A stretch of DNA of 64,000 nt. Origin: Fibrobacterota bacterium (GTDB lineage: Bacteria > Fibrobacterota > Chitinivibrionia > Chitinivibrionales > Chitinispirillaceae). Below are positions 1 to 9,364 of this stretch, one piece after another. Location: the NCBI GenBank assembly GCA_023436145.1, contig JAEZKP010000097.1:40025-104024 (forward strand), in the 5' to 3' direction. Under the pieces are notes generated by a model. It was given only the letters and a program-made list of their open reading frames with translations, was not told where the DNA came from and did no database searches. A program made the translations under genes and the position numbers. Numbering within the stretch: the stretch's first letter is position 1; the number at the start of each line of letters is the position of its first letter.

Positions 1-824
1 GATATGATGATCTTTCAGAGTCGCTGGTAAATGGTACAGTATGGTGGATTGCGGGAATACTGGTATTAGGAAAATTTTTAGCAACTATTGTAAGCTACAG
101 TTTTGGAGGATGTGGCGGAATTTTCTCACCCACACTGTTTATCGGAGGAATGTGTGGTGCATTTCTTTCTGCGGTGGCAGCTCTATGGTTCCCAGGTTCA
201 CCAAATGATCATGTTATACTTTCGACTGTGGGGATGAGTGCATGTTTAGGTGCAGTCATAAGAGCACCATTAACATCTACACTGATTGTATTTGAAATGA
301 CCCATCAATTTGAAATTATTCCGGGTCTTATGCTCAGCGCTGTTATCAGTCAATTTGTAGCCAGGTTTGCCGGAATAAAACATAATTTTTATGATGATTT
401 ATTACTACAGGATGGACACGAGCTGTTGAAAATCAAACCGCCACGTGATCTCTATAGCTGGCAGAATCTGCCGGTATCCAATATAATGAATAAAAAACCT
501 GTTATCATAAAATCCACAGATTATAGGTATCTAAAGTCTATTATATCGTCTACACCATACAAATGCTTTCCATATGTTGAAAATGGAAAGATAACAGGGA
601 TACTGACAAGGGAAGCAATAATCAGTTCATTGTCAGGTGGCCAGCAAATAGTACCATCGGATGCCTGTGTTTCGGATCCGGATACAACTGTTAAGGAAGC
701 AGCAGATCAGTTTATCTGTTCTCCCCATAATTTCCTTATAATAGCAAATCAGGATAAATCTTCCATCGAAGGAATCCTTACTCTTAACGATCTTCTCAGG
801 GCACAGACTGCAGCATCAGAATAG
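1..824 (+). CDS. ClC-family chloride channel/antiporter with C-terminal CBS pair (5' end missing)
   Basis: The reading frame is already open at the first bases of the window, so this is the C-terminal part of a longer inner-membrane protein. The segment GGCGGIFSPTLFIGG near visible residues 37-51 matches the GGIF(S/A)P pore motif of ClC chloride channels and H+/Cl- antiporters. Further hydrophobic helices follow, then two CBS domains fill the C-terminal half (one around VSNIMNKKPVII, the second ending EGILTLNDLLRAQ). CBS pairs in this family usually bind adenine nucleotides and gate transport. ClC-CBS proteins are about 580-600 residues, so roughly half is off the window. The next gene is on the other strand 25 bases away. 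The family is clear. Channel versus antiporter cannot be decided because the gating region is missing. Confidence 0.9.
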   Translation, partial: YDDLSESLVNGTVWWIAGILVLGKFLATIVSYSFGGCGGIFSPTLFIGGMCGAFLSAVAALWFPGSPNDHVILSTVGMSACLGAVIRAPLTSTLIVFEMTHQFEIIPGLMLSAVISQFVARFAGIKHNFYDDLLLQDGHELLKIKPPRDLYSWQNLPVSNIMNKKPVIIKSTDYRYLKSIISSTPYKCFPYVENGKITGILTREAIISSLSGGQQIVPSDACVSDPDTTVKEAADQFICSPHNFLIIANQDKSSIEGILTLNDLLRAQTAASE

Positions 825-849
825 TTTTAATTCTTCTGTTTAGTAATGC

Positions 850-2820
850 TTATACCTTGAAACGATTAACCAGCCCTTCAAGTACAATGGCCAGTTTTGC
901 CAGATCCTGCGTGTTTTTTGAAACCATGCCCACTTCTTTGGAATTATCTTTGGTGGCCCGGTCTACATCTTTAATTTTTGATGCAACTTCTTCGAGACCA
1001 TGGGCGGAATCACTTACATTTTTAGCAATTTCAGAGGCAGTCGAGCTGGTTGCATTAAGATTTTTAGAGATTTCCTGGACTGTAACGCTCTGCTGTTCGA
1101 CAGCACTAACGATAGATCTGGAGATATTGTTAATTTCATCGATTATCGCGGTTATTTGCTTAATATTATCAACAGAGGTGCTTGCAACCTGTTGCAGCTC
1201 TCCGATTTGTTTACCAATAGAAAAAGTTGCTTCCGAAGTCTGACGTGCGAGTTCTTTCACCTCTTTTGCCACCACTGCAAATCCCTTCCCGGCATCACCT
1301 GCATTTGCTGCTTCGATTGTGGCATTAAGTGAAAGAAGATTGGTTTTATCTGCAATTGCTTTTATGATCTTGACAACTTGCCCGATTTGGTTTGCAGAAT
1401 TACCCAGTTTTTCCATCTGCTCCTGAGTGTTTTTTGCTTGCAAATCGGCATTGGCAGTAATGGAAGATTCCATCTGGCAGCTTCTGGCCACCTCATTGAG
1501 AGATGCATTCATTTCTTCTACAGCGGCAGCAATAGTAGCAATCATAGTGGACATCTCTGTTGCACCGGAGGAGATAGAAGTCACATTCATTAAGGTCTGT
1601 TCAGTTGCAGATGCTACCACAGCCGCTTTATCAGAAACCTCGTTAGTATTATTTAAAATTTGGGCTGAATTTTCTGAAAGTTCATTCGATGCGGTAGAAA
1701 GTTGGTTAGAGTGAGCAATTATAGATTTAATAAGATCCTGAATTCTGGCGGCAAACTGATTGAACCATCGAGCTACTTCTCCTGTCTCATCGCCAGAATT
1801 GATCTCTAATCTTTTTCTCAAATCCCCTTCTCCCTCGGCAATATCTTTAAACCTTTCCAGAGTGATTTTTAATGGCTTGACAATAGAGCCAGCAACAAAC
1901 CAGGCAATTATTACTGCACCAATTAAAATTACTCCGGAGAGAAAAAGAATAGCTCTTAAAGTTTCAGGAATACTGGCCAATACATCATTTTTTATAGCAC
2001 CAGCTGCAATAGACCATCCTGTTTTTCCAATTGGTGTGTATCCGAAGAAGCGATAACTTCCCAGAAAAAAATACTCGTCAAAACCGGTTTCCATTTTCAC
2101 CATTTTTTTCATCATTTTGCCAAGTCTGGCAAAAGTGGGGTTGGTGTCTCCTTCAATAATAAAATTACGTTGATTCATGATAAAATCCCGGTTGTCATGA
2201 GCTATTAGAGTACCCTTTTCATCAATAATATAGGAGTATCCTTTTTCTCCATAACGGATATCATCGGTTATGTCGCTTAGTACACCTGCTGATAATCTGG
2301 CGATTAGAACTGCTGAAATTGCACCAGAGCTGTCTTTAACCGGCGATGCCATCATTATCACTGCAGAGTTGGTTACTCTGCTTATAATTACTGATGACAT
2401 GCAAGTCTGTCCGGTAAAAGCCTTTTCAATATAGTCTCTATTAGTCAAATCTGCAGTTTCACCACCCGGATACTTTGCCATACGATTTTTATCCACAACA
2501 GCCATGCTTTGGAAAGCATGCTGCTTAATCAGCTTTTCCATTTCCATTTCCTGCTGCGTCCAGTCCATTGAACGAATATGTTCGTTTTCAGCAGCTGTCG
2601 ATATTATCAACAATTGTTTATCTATAACTGCGAGTATATTTTTTGCTCCCTGTTTTGCCAGTTCAACGAGGGCATCTCCTGTATTATTTTTTAAAGCAGA
2701 AATAGCTTTAAACACGGAATAAGTAGTAGTTATTCCACAGCTGGTGCATACTATAACCAAAATAACCAGCACCAATTTTTGTCGGATTCCCATTTTAACA
2801 TTCGCTTTTTTAAACCACAT
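850..2820 (-). CDS. methyl-accepting chemotaxis protein with periplasmic Cache sensor
   Basis: A 656-residue transmembrane chemoreceptor. A first membrane helix lies near residues 14-37. A periplasmic double-Cache-type sensor follows to about residue 285, with the typical NRDYIEKAFTGQ and GYSYIIDEKGTLIAHDN stretches. A second helix near 290-311 leads into a HAMP linker and then the cytoplasmic signalling coiled coil. The hairpin tip is recognisable from IADKTNLLSLNATIEAANAG and GKGFAVVAKEVKELA, the segment that contacts CheA and CheW. The start codon is preceded by GGGGAAG. No other chemotaxis gene lies nearby, so it is an orphan receptor. The ligand is unknown; Cache sensors commonly bind small organic acids or amino acids. 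The C-terminus shows no CheR-tethering pentapeptide. Confidence 0.95.
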   Translation of the reverse strand: MWFKKANVKMGIRQKLVLVILVIVCTSCGITTTYSVFKAISALKNNTGDALVELAKQGAKNILAVIDKQLLIISTAAENEHIRSMDWTQQEMEMEKLIKQHAFQSMAVVDKNRMAKYPGGETADLTNRDYIEKAFTGQTCMSSVIISRVTNSAVIMMASPVKDSSGAISAVLIARLSAGVLSDITDDIRYGEKGYSYIIDEKGTLIAHDNRDFIMNQRNFIIEGDTNPTFARLGKMMKKMVKMETGFDEYFFLGSYRFFGYTPIGKTGWSIAAGAIKNDVLASIPETLRAILFLSGVILIGAVIIAWFVAGSIVKPLKITLERFKDIAEGEGDLRKRLEINSGDETGEVARWFNQFAARIQDLIKSIIAHSNQLSTASNELSENSAQILNNTNEVSDKAAVVASATEQTLMNVTSISSGATEMSTMIATIAAAVEEMNASLNEVARSCQMESSITANADLQAKNTQEQMEKLGNSANQIGQVVKIIKAIADKTNLLSLNATIEAANAGDAGKGFAVVAKEVKELARQTSEATFSIGKQIGELQQVASTSVDNIKQITAIIDEINNISRSIVSAVEQQSVTVQEISKNLNATSSTASEIAKNVSDSAHGLEEVASKIKDVDRATKDNSKEVGMVSKNTQDLAKLAIVLEGLVNRFKV

Positions 2821-3039
2821 ACGGACTTCCCCAATCGTGAAGGATAGAGATATTCTGAAATTTTAGCTTAGATGAATACCTGTTGTCTATAGTATTTACT
2901 GGAAAATTGAAGAATTATCCCTGATCATTCAGCTGAAATGGCTGATATTTCACTACTTTTAATCTTGCCTTCAACTATTTTTAATGTAAAAATCAAAAGT
3001 CCTTAAAGTAATTTACCCAAACTTTGAGAGTGTATTTCT

Positions 3040-3858
3040 ATGCAATGGACGAAGCAGCACATTATTGATTATTATCACCAGAATGAATTTGCCTATAAGC
3101 TTTGGGGTCCCAATATGCATTATGGTTTTTGGGAAAAAGATGTAAAAACCCAACGACAGGCATCTTTGCGTTTTAATGAGGTGATGGCAAAAACAGCTCA
3201 GATTACCAGTGATGATCATGTTCTGGATGCAGGTTGTGGAGTAGGTGGAGCCAGTATTTTTCTGGCAAAAACCTTTAATTGTAAGGCAACAGGAATCACG
3301 ATAACACCTCGCCAGGTTGATCTGGCCCGTAGAAATGCAGAAAAAGCAGGGGTAAGCCATCTGGTGGATTTTCATCAAATGGATTACATGCATACTTCTT
3401 TTGCTGATAAGACATTCACTGTGGTATGGGGACTGGAAAGTATCTGCTATGCTGAACCTAAAAGAGATTTTATCAAAGAAGCTTTCAGGGTGCTGAAGGA
3501 GAATGGAAGGTTAATTGTAGGAGATGGCTTTGCCAGTAGAGAGCACTATGAAGGAAACGATGCCTGGCTGATGAAACGCTGGATGGATGGCTGGATAGTG
3601 AATGATCTGAGAACTCCTGAACAGTTCAGCAAATATGGTCGTGAGGCCGGGTTCAAAGAGACTTTTTATCGTAATGTTACTCCCCATGTAAAGAAAACCT
3701 CACGAATCATGCTCTGTGTGTCTCTGCCATTTTTGCCTTTACACCTTATAGACAGGGTTTTTAGAATAACCCAGTACCCCACAGATGCACTCTGGAATCA
3801 GTATTTTGCCATGAAGAAAAATTTATGGGAATATGGGATATTCATGGCCCGTAAATAG
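3040..3858 (+). CDS. class I SAM-dependent methyltransferase (tocopherol/sterol methyltransferase-like)
   Basis: A 272-residue soluble methyltransferase. The SAM-binding motif I, LDAGCGVGGASIFLAK, starts at about residue 62. It is followed by GITITPRQVDLARRNAEKAG and by an acidic post-motif segment (VWGLESICYAEPKRDFIKEAFRVLKENGRL). This motif order, with the N-terminal MHYGFWEKD, resembles the gamma-tocopherol, sterol-24 and cyclopropane-synthase-like group of small-molecule and lipid C/O-methyltransferases. The substrate cannot be read from the sequence. The gene stands alone on the plus strand and ends before a strong hairpin terminator. Its ribosome site is weak, so the exact start is less certain than the family. 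Confidence 0.85.
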   Translation: MQWTKQHIIDYYHQNEFAYKLWGPNMHYGFWEKDVKTQRQASLRFNEVMAKTAQITSDDHVLDAGCGVGGASIFLAKTFNCKATGITITPRQVDLARRNAEKAGVSHLVDFHQMDYMHTSFADKTFTVVWGLESICYAEPKRDFIKEAFRVLKENGRLIVGDGFASREHYEGNDAWLMKRWMDGWIVNDLRTPEQFSKYGREAGFKETFYRNVTPHVKKTSRIMLCVSLPFLPLHLIDRVFRITQYPTDALWNQYFAMKKNLWEYGIFMARK

Positions 3859-3909
3859 TTATCCTGGTAAGAGGAACTATTTTTTCGACTGAATTCAATG
3901 AAGTATTGG

Positions 3910-3941
3910 ACCCGGCAGATTTTTCTGGCCGGGTGTTTTTT
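3910..3941 (+). terminator. rho-independent terminator after the methyltransferase gene
   Basis: The arms ACCCGGC (3910-3916) and GCCGGGT (3928-3934) form a perfect 7-bp stem with an 11-base loop. A T-rich tract follows at once. It lies about 50 bases after the methyltransferase stop and insulates it from the GH43 gene. Confidence 0.85.
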
Positions 3942-4053
3942 ATCTGCACTCGCTGAAAAATGCATAATGAAATATACTGATCCAAATCCAGGACAGAGAA
4001 GTCTGAGTGGTAAAGAAAACAGTACCAGGAATAAAATTTTTGGAAGGTAATAT

Positions 4054-5649
4054 ATGATATCCAAAAAATTTAGCATCCTTTTATCAGCTGCATACTTTAG
4101 TCTGATTTTTGCAGATAACCCTTTAGTCCGGCACATATATACCGCAGATCCGGCTCCACTTGTCTATAATGACAGGTTTTACATCTTTACCGGTCATGAT
4201 GAAGGCGGGAGTGGTTGGACACTTAACGGATGGCACGTACTGTCATCATCTGATATGGTAAACTGGACAGATCATGGAGAAGTTCTGTCTGTAGCCGATG
4301 TAACATGGCTGAATCCTCATCAGGCCTGGGCAGCTCAATGTGTTGAGCGGGATGGAAAATTCTACTTTTATATATGTGATTCAGGAGAGATTGGTGTTGC
4401 AGTTGCCGACAGTATTTTGGGGCCTTATAAAGATGCATTAGGTAAGCCATTAATCTCAAATAAAACTCCGGGGGCCTGTCCGGGTGATGATAATATAGAT
4501 CCCTCGGTTTTAATAGATGATGACGGGCAGGCATATATTTATTGGGGAACTGATCGTGTGGTGCGTCAAGCCAAATTAAAAAGTAATATGATTGAAATCG
4601 ATGGTCAGATAACTACGCCTCAGGGATTAAGCCGTTTTTTTGAAGCATCGTGGGTACATAAAAGAAACAATATCTATTACTATTCTTATGCAGCTTATAA
4701 CAGTTCAGGTGATAACTGGCCATCCAATATCGATTATGCCACAAGTTCAAATCCACTGGGCCCATGGTCTTATAAAGGAACGCTTAATGGTTATGCCGGG
4801 ACAGGGACTAACCACTCGGGTATTATTGAATTCAGAGGTCGATGGTACTTTGTTTACCATACAGATTATCTTTCCGGGGGAACGCCCTGGGAAAGATCGG
4901 TTCAGATAAATTATCTTGAATATAACAGTGATGGTACTTTGAAGAAAATCATACAGGATACGGTGGGGGTAGAGCCTGTGGGTCCGGAAATATTTGATGA
5001 GAATGCATTTTATAAAATCAGGGCCAGACATAGTGGAAAGCTGATGGAAGTGGAAAATGCATCAGTCTCAAATAATGCAAATGTCCAGCAGAGTACAGAT
5101 AATGGAGTGCATAGTCAGCAGTGGAAAATCGTGGAAGTGGAGCGTGGAGTTTACCAGTTTGTTAACCGTAACAGTAATCTGGTACTGGATGCAGATATGT
5201 CAAGTAATAATGTCCTTCAGTATTCATACTGGGGCGGAAAAAACCAGAGATGGAAGATAACCGGTGCCGGCAATGGAAGCTACTACGTAGTTAACAAAGG
5301 GAACAACCGGATGCTTGAAGTTTATTATGCTGAGACAAAGGACGGAGCGAATATTCAACACTGGGAATTTAACGGGGAGACCTGTCAGATGTGGGATATA
5401 ATTAGAGTGGATTCAAATGCGGTCGTTATTAACATTGCTGATCATAATACATTACATAAACCTTTTTCCAAACAGTTTCCTGGCAGGATATTTCTTTCCA
5501 GAACAATATTAAACCACTCAAATAAACTGAATGTATTTGATCTGACCGGACGAATGTCTTCTAATAATAACGCATCGAAATTCAGCAGTGGTTATTATAT
5601 CAATGGCGCATGGACCGAGAGAGTTCCGGTAACTAGTCAGAAGAAATAG
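4054..5649 (+). CDS. secreted GH43 glycosidase with ricin-type lectin domain and sorting-like tail
   Basis: A 531-residue exported enzyme with a signal peptide ending near residue 20 and GGAAGG upstream of the start. Residues about 25-310 form a GH43 five-bladed propeller. The expected catalytic trio is visible: base Asp32 in TADPAP, pKa-modulating Asp149 in DDNIDPS, and acid Glu197 in FFEASW. GH43 enzymes cleave arabinofuranosyl or xylosyl linkages in hemicellulose. Residues about 315-465 form a beta-trefoil of the ricin/CBM13 kind with repeated QW elements (SQQWKI, NQRWKI, CQMWDI). The last 50 residues contain VFDLTGRM (494-501) and GYYI. That resembles the type IX-style sorting domains of Bacteroidota and Fibrobacterota but is short and looks degenerate. 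Arabinosidase versus xylosidase activity is not resolved. Confidence 0.9.
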   Translation: MISKKFSILLSAAYFSLIFADNPLVRHIYTADPAPLVYNDRFYIFTGHDEGGSGWTLNGWHVLSSSDMVNWTDHGEVLSVADVTWLNPHQAWAAQCVERDGKFYFYICDSGEIGVAVADSILGPYKDALGKPLISNKTPGACPGDDNIDPSVLIDDDGQAYIYWGTDRVVRQAKLKSNMIEIDGQITTPQGLSRFFEASWVHKRNNIYYYSYAAYNSSGDNWPSNIDYATSSNPLGPWSYKGTLNGYAGTGTNHSGIIEFRGRWYFVYHTDYLSGGTPWERSVQINYLEYNSDGTLKKIIQDTVGVEPVGPEIFDENAFYKIRARHSGKLMEVENASVSNNANVQQSTDNGVHSQQWKIVEVERGVYQFVNRNSNLVLDADMSSNNVLQYSYWGGKNQRWKITGAGNGSYYVVNKGNNRMLEVYYAETKDGANIQHWEFNGETCQMWDIIRVDSNAVVINIADHNTLHKPFSKQFPGRIFLSRTILNHSNKLNVFDLTGRMSSNNNASKFSSGYYINGAWTERVPVTSQKK

Positions 5650-5665
5650 AATTGTAATAATCTAT

Positions 5666-6367
5666 TCACTCCGTATCAAAACCGGGACGAATAAATTCCA
5701 TGGCTCTGGGAAAAGCTTGCTCAGCAGCACGTCTTATGGAAATTAATTGACCGATGAGTTTAGCCGACATGTGTTTGTCGCCTTTGTAAAAAGAGCGGAT
5801 ATTACACCAGGCAGCAATCGATCTGTTAATGGAAATAAGTGCCACTTTGGCAGAACCATTTTCATCCGAATTTACATCAATTTCCCCGATTTCATCATTA
5901 TCGACTGCTCTGAGCAGTTTAGCTGAGATGAAAAAGGCATATCTTCTTATCACTTCAATAGCATCTGCTGCACTTTTCTTTTCATCTGTTTCACAGCGGA
6001 TCAGATCATTCTGATAAAGTTCAATCCATTTATATGTGTCATTTGCATAAGCTTGTGATGCCTTGAATAAGCAACTCTCTTTTGCCCTGTTTTCACTATT
6101 GTTTTCAGAAAAATCAGAGCAGTAAAAATCCGATTTTTCTTCAGGTTGAAGTGCTTCAAAAAAGTCTGGGTTATCTTCGTCAGGAAAAATCTCATCGAAA
6201 AACGATTCGAACAGTTTTAAAATTGCATCTTTATTCCTGTTGTCATCTTTTGATGCTTCCATAAGTTTACTTTCAAAAGCAAATGAACGGCACCTGGAGG
6301 TAAATGCACATTTTTCGCACCAGCGATCACAATAATTGAATATTCCCTCAATATACTGATTCATCAT
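5666..6367 (-). CDS. conserved protein of unknown function with N-terminal cysteine cluster
   Basis: A 233-residue soluble protein. The N-terminus carries four cysteines in YCDRWCEKCAFTSRCR (about residues 12-27), spaced like a small metal-binding (Zn or Fe-S) knuckle. The rest is acidic and probably helical, with no transmembrane segment or signal peptide. I recall similar short proteins with this CxxWCxxC start annotated only as hypothetical. The gene converges on the GH43 gene with a 16-base gap. Function is unknown; a regulatory or assembly role for the Cys cluster is only a guess. Confidence 0.75.
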   Translation of the reverse strand: MMNQYIEGIFNYCDRWCEKCAFTSRCRSFAFESKLMEASKDDNRNKDAILKLFESFFDEIFPDEDNPDFFEALQPEEKSDFYCSDFSENNSENRAKESCLFKASQAYANDTYKWIELYQNDLIRCETDEKKSAADAIEVIRRYAFFISAKLLRAVDNDEIGEIDVNSDENGSAKVALISINRSIAAWCNIRSFYKGDKHMSAKLIGQLISIRRAAEQAFPRAMEFIRPGFDTE

Positions 6368-6484
6368 TTATAGGTTCTTTTTAAAAGTAAAAGACAATGG
6401 AATTATTTAAGCATATATTAAGTTCCGTTCATGTTGTAATATATATGCAGAGCGGAATTGATATCAGGAAATAAAATCGTCAAG

Positions 6485-7087
6485 CTACTTTTTCTGGGAT
6501 TTGAGTATGATGAACCGGCTATCAGTTTTAATAATCATTCCGGGAGCCACTGAACTGCATACCTTTCCCTGCAGATTAATTTCCCTTATTTTATTACTTG
6601 GTGATAGTTTTTGCGATGGAGCTTTAAAACTATTCATTTGTAAAGTTTTAACGGGTGGCTTACAGATAATCTCTGGAAAAAGCTCAGGTGCTTTTATCTG
6701 ATTTCCCGGAAGAGTGGGACCATTCCAGGAGTACATTCCACCCCGCAAAGATAAAATGTTAGAAAAACCATCTGATTCTAGTTCTGAAGCTGCCTGTCCA
6801 CTTCGATTGCCGGAGGCACAGTATATTACTATTAAAGTGTCTCTGGGCAACCTTTCAACTACCTCATCAAAAACGCCAGATCTGTAAGGAAAATTATAGG
6901 CTCCACAGTTCTCAGAACCAATGATAGTATTAAGTTCATTAGTTTCTCTGATATCTATAAGAATAAAATCAGTAGAAGTGTTACCTTGGAGCCATTGGGA
7001 AAGTGAATCAGAGCTAATTTCCTGAAAACTAAAAGAGATAGAAAAAAGGGAAAAAAGAACCAGTAGGATTTTGAATAGATGTTTCAT
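6485..7087 (-). CDS. periplasmic rhodanese-domain protein
   Basis: A 200-residue exported protein with a signal peptide (hydrophobic residues 4-20). One rhodanese domain spans about residues 25-130. The active-site loop CASGNRS begins at Cys90 (VIYC), the position that carries the persulfide in sulfurtransferases, and the CH2-like LRGGMYSWNG follows. About 60 C-terminal residues are not part of the rhodanese fold and are unassigned. The gene is divergent from the envelope operon that starts at 7266. Its role in that system, for example thiol or sulfur chemistry, is possible but unproven. Confidence 0.85.
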   Translation of the reverse strand: MKHLFKILLVLFSLFSISFSFQEISSDSLSQWLQGNTSTDFILIDIRETNELNTIIGSENCGAYNFPYRSGVFDEVVERLPRDTLIVIYCASGNRSGQAASELESDGFSNILSLRGGMYSWNGPTLPGNQIKAPELFPEIICKPPVKTLQMNSFKAPSQKLSPSNKIREINLQGKVCSSVAPGMIIKTDSRFIILKSQKK

Positions 7088-7265
7088 AGTCAGTTCTTAT
7101 TTAACATTCAGGTTTTTAGGTAATATATCTAATTTTCATTATTTTTGCTCATATTCTATATTTAGTATTAAAACACTTTATCTTTCTGTATTGGGATTGG
7201 CCACTATGGGAACAAAACCGGTTTATGCGATTCAATTTTTTATCTCCCATAATCGTACTCTGGTT

Positions 7266-7661
7266 ATGAAGCACTATAATAGAAAAACATTGAGATTAAT
7301 TTTTTCTTGCTGGCTTATTGTTTTTCTTTTCAGCCCTCCCCTGGTATTATCTGCAATCACCGAGTGCCACTGCAGCGAACATGTTACATTGCCGGAAACT
7401 GAAAAAGCAGAGAGTCATGAAAAAGATGGATGCTGTTCTGATGATTGCTCCTGCTGTTTCTCTGCTTCCAGCAATGAAGTTCATAGTAATTTTGTCTATC
7501 CCGGATTAGTGTCACAAATCTATAAATTATTCAGTTCCACTAATTTAGTCTTACCGGTAATACCGGATGAATTGCTAGTTCTGCATCATACCATAATTCC
7601 TCAACTGGGCGATAGCCCACCATTGGCAAACCACATCCCTACCACTATTCTTAGAATTTGA
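7266..7661 (+). CDS. small Cys-rich membrane-anchored or secreted protein
   Basis: I place the start at the ATG at 7266 because it gives a clean N-terminal export/anchor sequence (RKTLRLIFSCWLIVFLF, then LVLSA). An upstream in-frame start would bury this segment. The mature part begins with a Cys/His/acid-rich stretch (ECHCSEH, then GCCSDDCSCC) of the sort that binds soft metals. It ends with a short proline-containing tail. No ribosome site is obvious. It resembles the small Cys-rich proteins found beside metal-efflux genes in Bacteroidota, but I cannot name the family. It is the first gene of a same-strand run ending at 11509. Confidence 0.6.
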   Translation: MKHYNRKTLRLIFSCWLIVFLFSPPLVLSAITECHCSEHVTLPETEKAESHEKDGCCSDDCSCCFSASSNEVHSNFVYPGLVSQIYKLFSSTNLVLPVIPDELLVLHHTIIPQLGDSPPLANHIPTTILRI

Positions 7662-7795
7662 TTTCTCCTTGTTGGAAAACAGGCGCATTTCCCAATGAAT
7701 CTGACTGGATTTTTGGGTTTTGCTCTACCGTATATTTAATTTTTATATTCTGTCAAAGTTTATAAACTTATTACTTATTTGCGCAAGGAGATATT

Positions 7796-8179
7796 ATGAA
7801 TAAGCAAAAGATTTGTCGGGTATCAGGATTATTTACACTTATACTATTTTCCGTTCTGGTTTTTTCTGGTTGCAAAAACGCTGGAGGTATTCGTTTAGGT
7901 CAGGAGATTCCTGCTGATATAAAACCTACAAAGCTGACTGAAATATTAGCTCAACCAGCAAGTTATAACGGGAAAACAGTTGTAGTGAACGGAATAATCT
8001 CTGGTCAATGTCCGTCATTTTGTGAGTTTTTTTTCAAAGAAGGAGCTAATCAGGTTACAATTTTTCCCCAGGGTTTTAAGCTTCCTAAGCTGGAGACTGG
8101 AAAAAAGGTTACTGTGTATGCCAACATAACCAGTGGAGAAAATGTGGTTTTTTCTGCTCTGGGTATCCGTACAGAATAG
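7796..8179 (+). CDS. OB-fold-like lipoprotein
   Basis: A 127-residue lipoprotein. The signal sequence ends in the lipobox VFSGC with lipidated Cys26. The mature domain (KTVVVNGIISGQCPSFCEFF, later KVTVYANI) follows the beta-strand pattern of small OB-like domains of the DUF4920/tRNA_anti-like type. It contains the pair CPSFC, which could bind a metal or form a disulfide. An AAGGAGA ribosome site precedes the start. The permease gene follows 9 bases after the stop, so the two are almost certainly co-transcribed. It probably acts as a periplasm-facing accessory of the transporter. Confidence 0.75.
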   Translation: MNKQKICRVSGLFTLILFSVLVFSGCKNAGGIRLGQEIPADIKPTKLTEILAQPASYNGKTVVVNGIISGQCPSFCEFFFKEGANQVTIFPQGFKLPKLETGKKVTVYANITSGENVVFSALGIRTE

Positions 8180-8188
8180 GAGGATTTC

Positions 8189-9364
8189 ATGAATTATTCA
8201 ACGATAGCTTTAAGCAATCTTCGTCGAAATCCGGTTCGCAGCATTCTGACGGGTCTGAGTCTGGCAGTTTCAGCTGCCACACTTACTATAGTGTTGAGTC
8301 TGGACAGAGGGTATACATCGGCAGTAACTGAAGATCTGGTCAATAAAACCGGTGTTCACATGTATATTACAAAAGAAGGATGTCCTATCGAGGCAGCATC
8401 GGTTATTGCCCAAGGTGGCTTGAGTCCGCTTTACGTATCAGAAGATATACTCACCAAAATAAATTCTGTCCCTCATCTTGAAGCTGTGATGCCGTTTAAA
8501 CTCTTTGCAGTGACGACTGATGACGGTTCGCGTACCGACATATTCATGGGGGTTACTGAGGAAGTAAGTTCTGTCAAACCGGACTGGACGTATGCATCTG
8601 GAGGATGGTTTACATCTGATACATCTGTAATTCTTGGTGCAGAAATGGCCCGGATCGAGAATCTCTCGGTTGGTGATAAAATGTTCACTGAGCATTTCAA
8701 CCGTGAATTTGTGGTATCAGGTATTCTGAAACGGAACTACAGTCAGGATGATGGAACTTTCTTTTTGCCTTTGTTAACCGCACAGAAAATGGTAGATCGT
8801 GAAGGGAAGCTTTCAGCTGTAGCAATCAAATTGAAAGATATTTCCATGCTTGATGCAGTAAGAAATCAGCTTAGGGCCGCTATACCTGCTGATTACTTTG
8901 TTATTGGATCCAAGGAGCTCAGTGATGGAATTCTTCAGTTTTTCAGTTCCACCAGAGTGATAATGTTTGTGATGGTCATTGTAGCTATTCTTATTTCGGT
9001 TTTCGGAATAATTAATACCATGCTTATGGCAGTTCTGGAACGAAAAAAGGAGTTTGCATATCTTAAGTGTGTGGGTGCAGGAAAAAGAGACCTTCTAAAA
9101 CTGATATCGCTGGAAACACTGGCGATCTGTCTAGCTGGAAGTGCTTTGGGCGCGATAAGCGGAGCTTCTCTCAGTCCATTGTTTGGTAATTTTATGCGTA
9201 AGCTTTTTATTGCCTATACACCTTCCGGTTCTATAGCCAGACCCGATCTGTTGATCATTTTACTGGCTTTTATTGTCTGTACATTAATAGGTATGGCATG
9301 CTCATTGTATCCAGGTTTACGCGCTGCTAAAATTGTACCAATGGAGGTCTTGAGAAATGAATAA
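8189..9364 (+). CDS. ABC transporter permease, MacB/FtsX type
   Basis: A 391-residue inner-membrane permease. It has an N-terminal helix (about 15-38) and a long periplasmic MacB-core-like region (about 40-260). Three C-terminal helices form the FtsX domain (about 265-385), including FGIINTMLMAVLERKKEFAYLKCVGA, the typical coupling-helix segment (written here as family context). The periplasmic part begins with an unusual EGCPIEAASVIAQGG stretch containing a Cys. An AGGAGG ribosome site is present. The ATPase start overlaps the end of this gene by 8 bases. MacB/LolCE-type transporters move or pull on envelope substrates rather than importing nutrients. The substrate here is unknown. Confidence 0.92.
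   Translation: MNYSTIALSNLRRNPVRSILTGLSLAVSAATLTIVLSLDRGYTSAVTEDLVNKTGVHMYITKEGCPIEAASVIAQGGLSPLYVSEDILTKINSVPHLEAVMPFKLFAVTTDDGSRTDIFMGVTEEVSSVKPDWTYASGGWFTSDTSVILGAEMARIENLSVGDKMFTEHFNREFVVSGILKRNYSQDDGTFFLPLLTAQKMVDREGKLSAVAIKLKDISMLDAVRNQLRAAIPADYFVIGSKELSDGILQFFSSTRVIMFVMVIVAILISVFGIINTMLMAVLERKKEFAYLKCVGAGKRDLLKLISLETLAICLAGSALGAISGASLSPLFGNFMRKLFIAYTPSGSIARPDLLIILLAFIVCTLIGMACSLYPGLRAAKIVPMEVLRNE

Noticed and set aside
857..1593. Open frames on the plus strand across the chemoreceptor gene
   Set aside because: They lie antisense to a clear, full-length receptor and have no ribosome site or domain.
3013..3393. Minus-strand frame over the methyltransferase
   Set aside because: It covers the SAM-binding region of a clear plus-strand gene and reads as its shadow.
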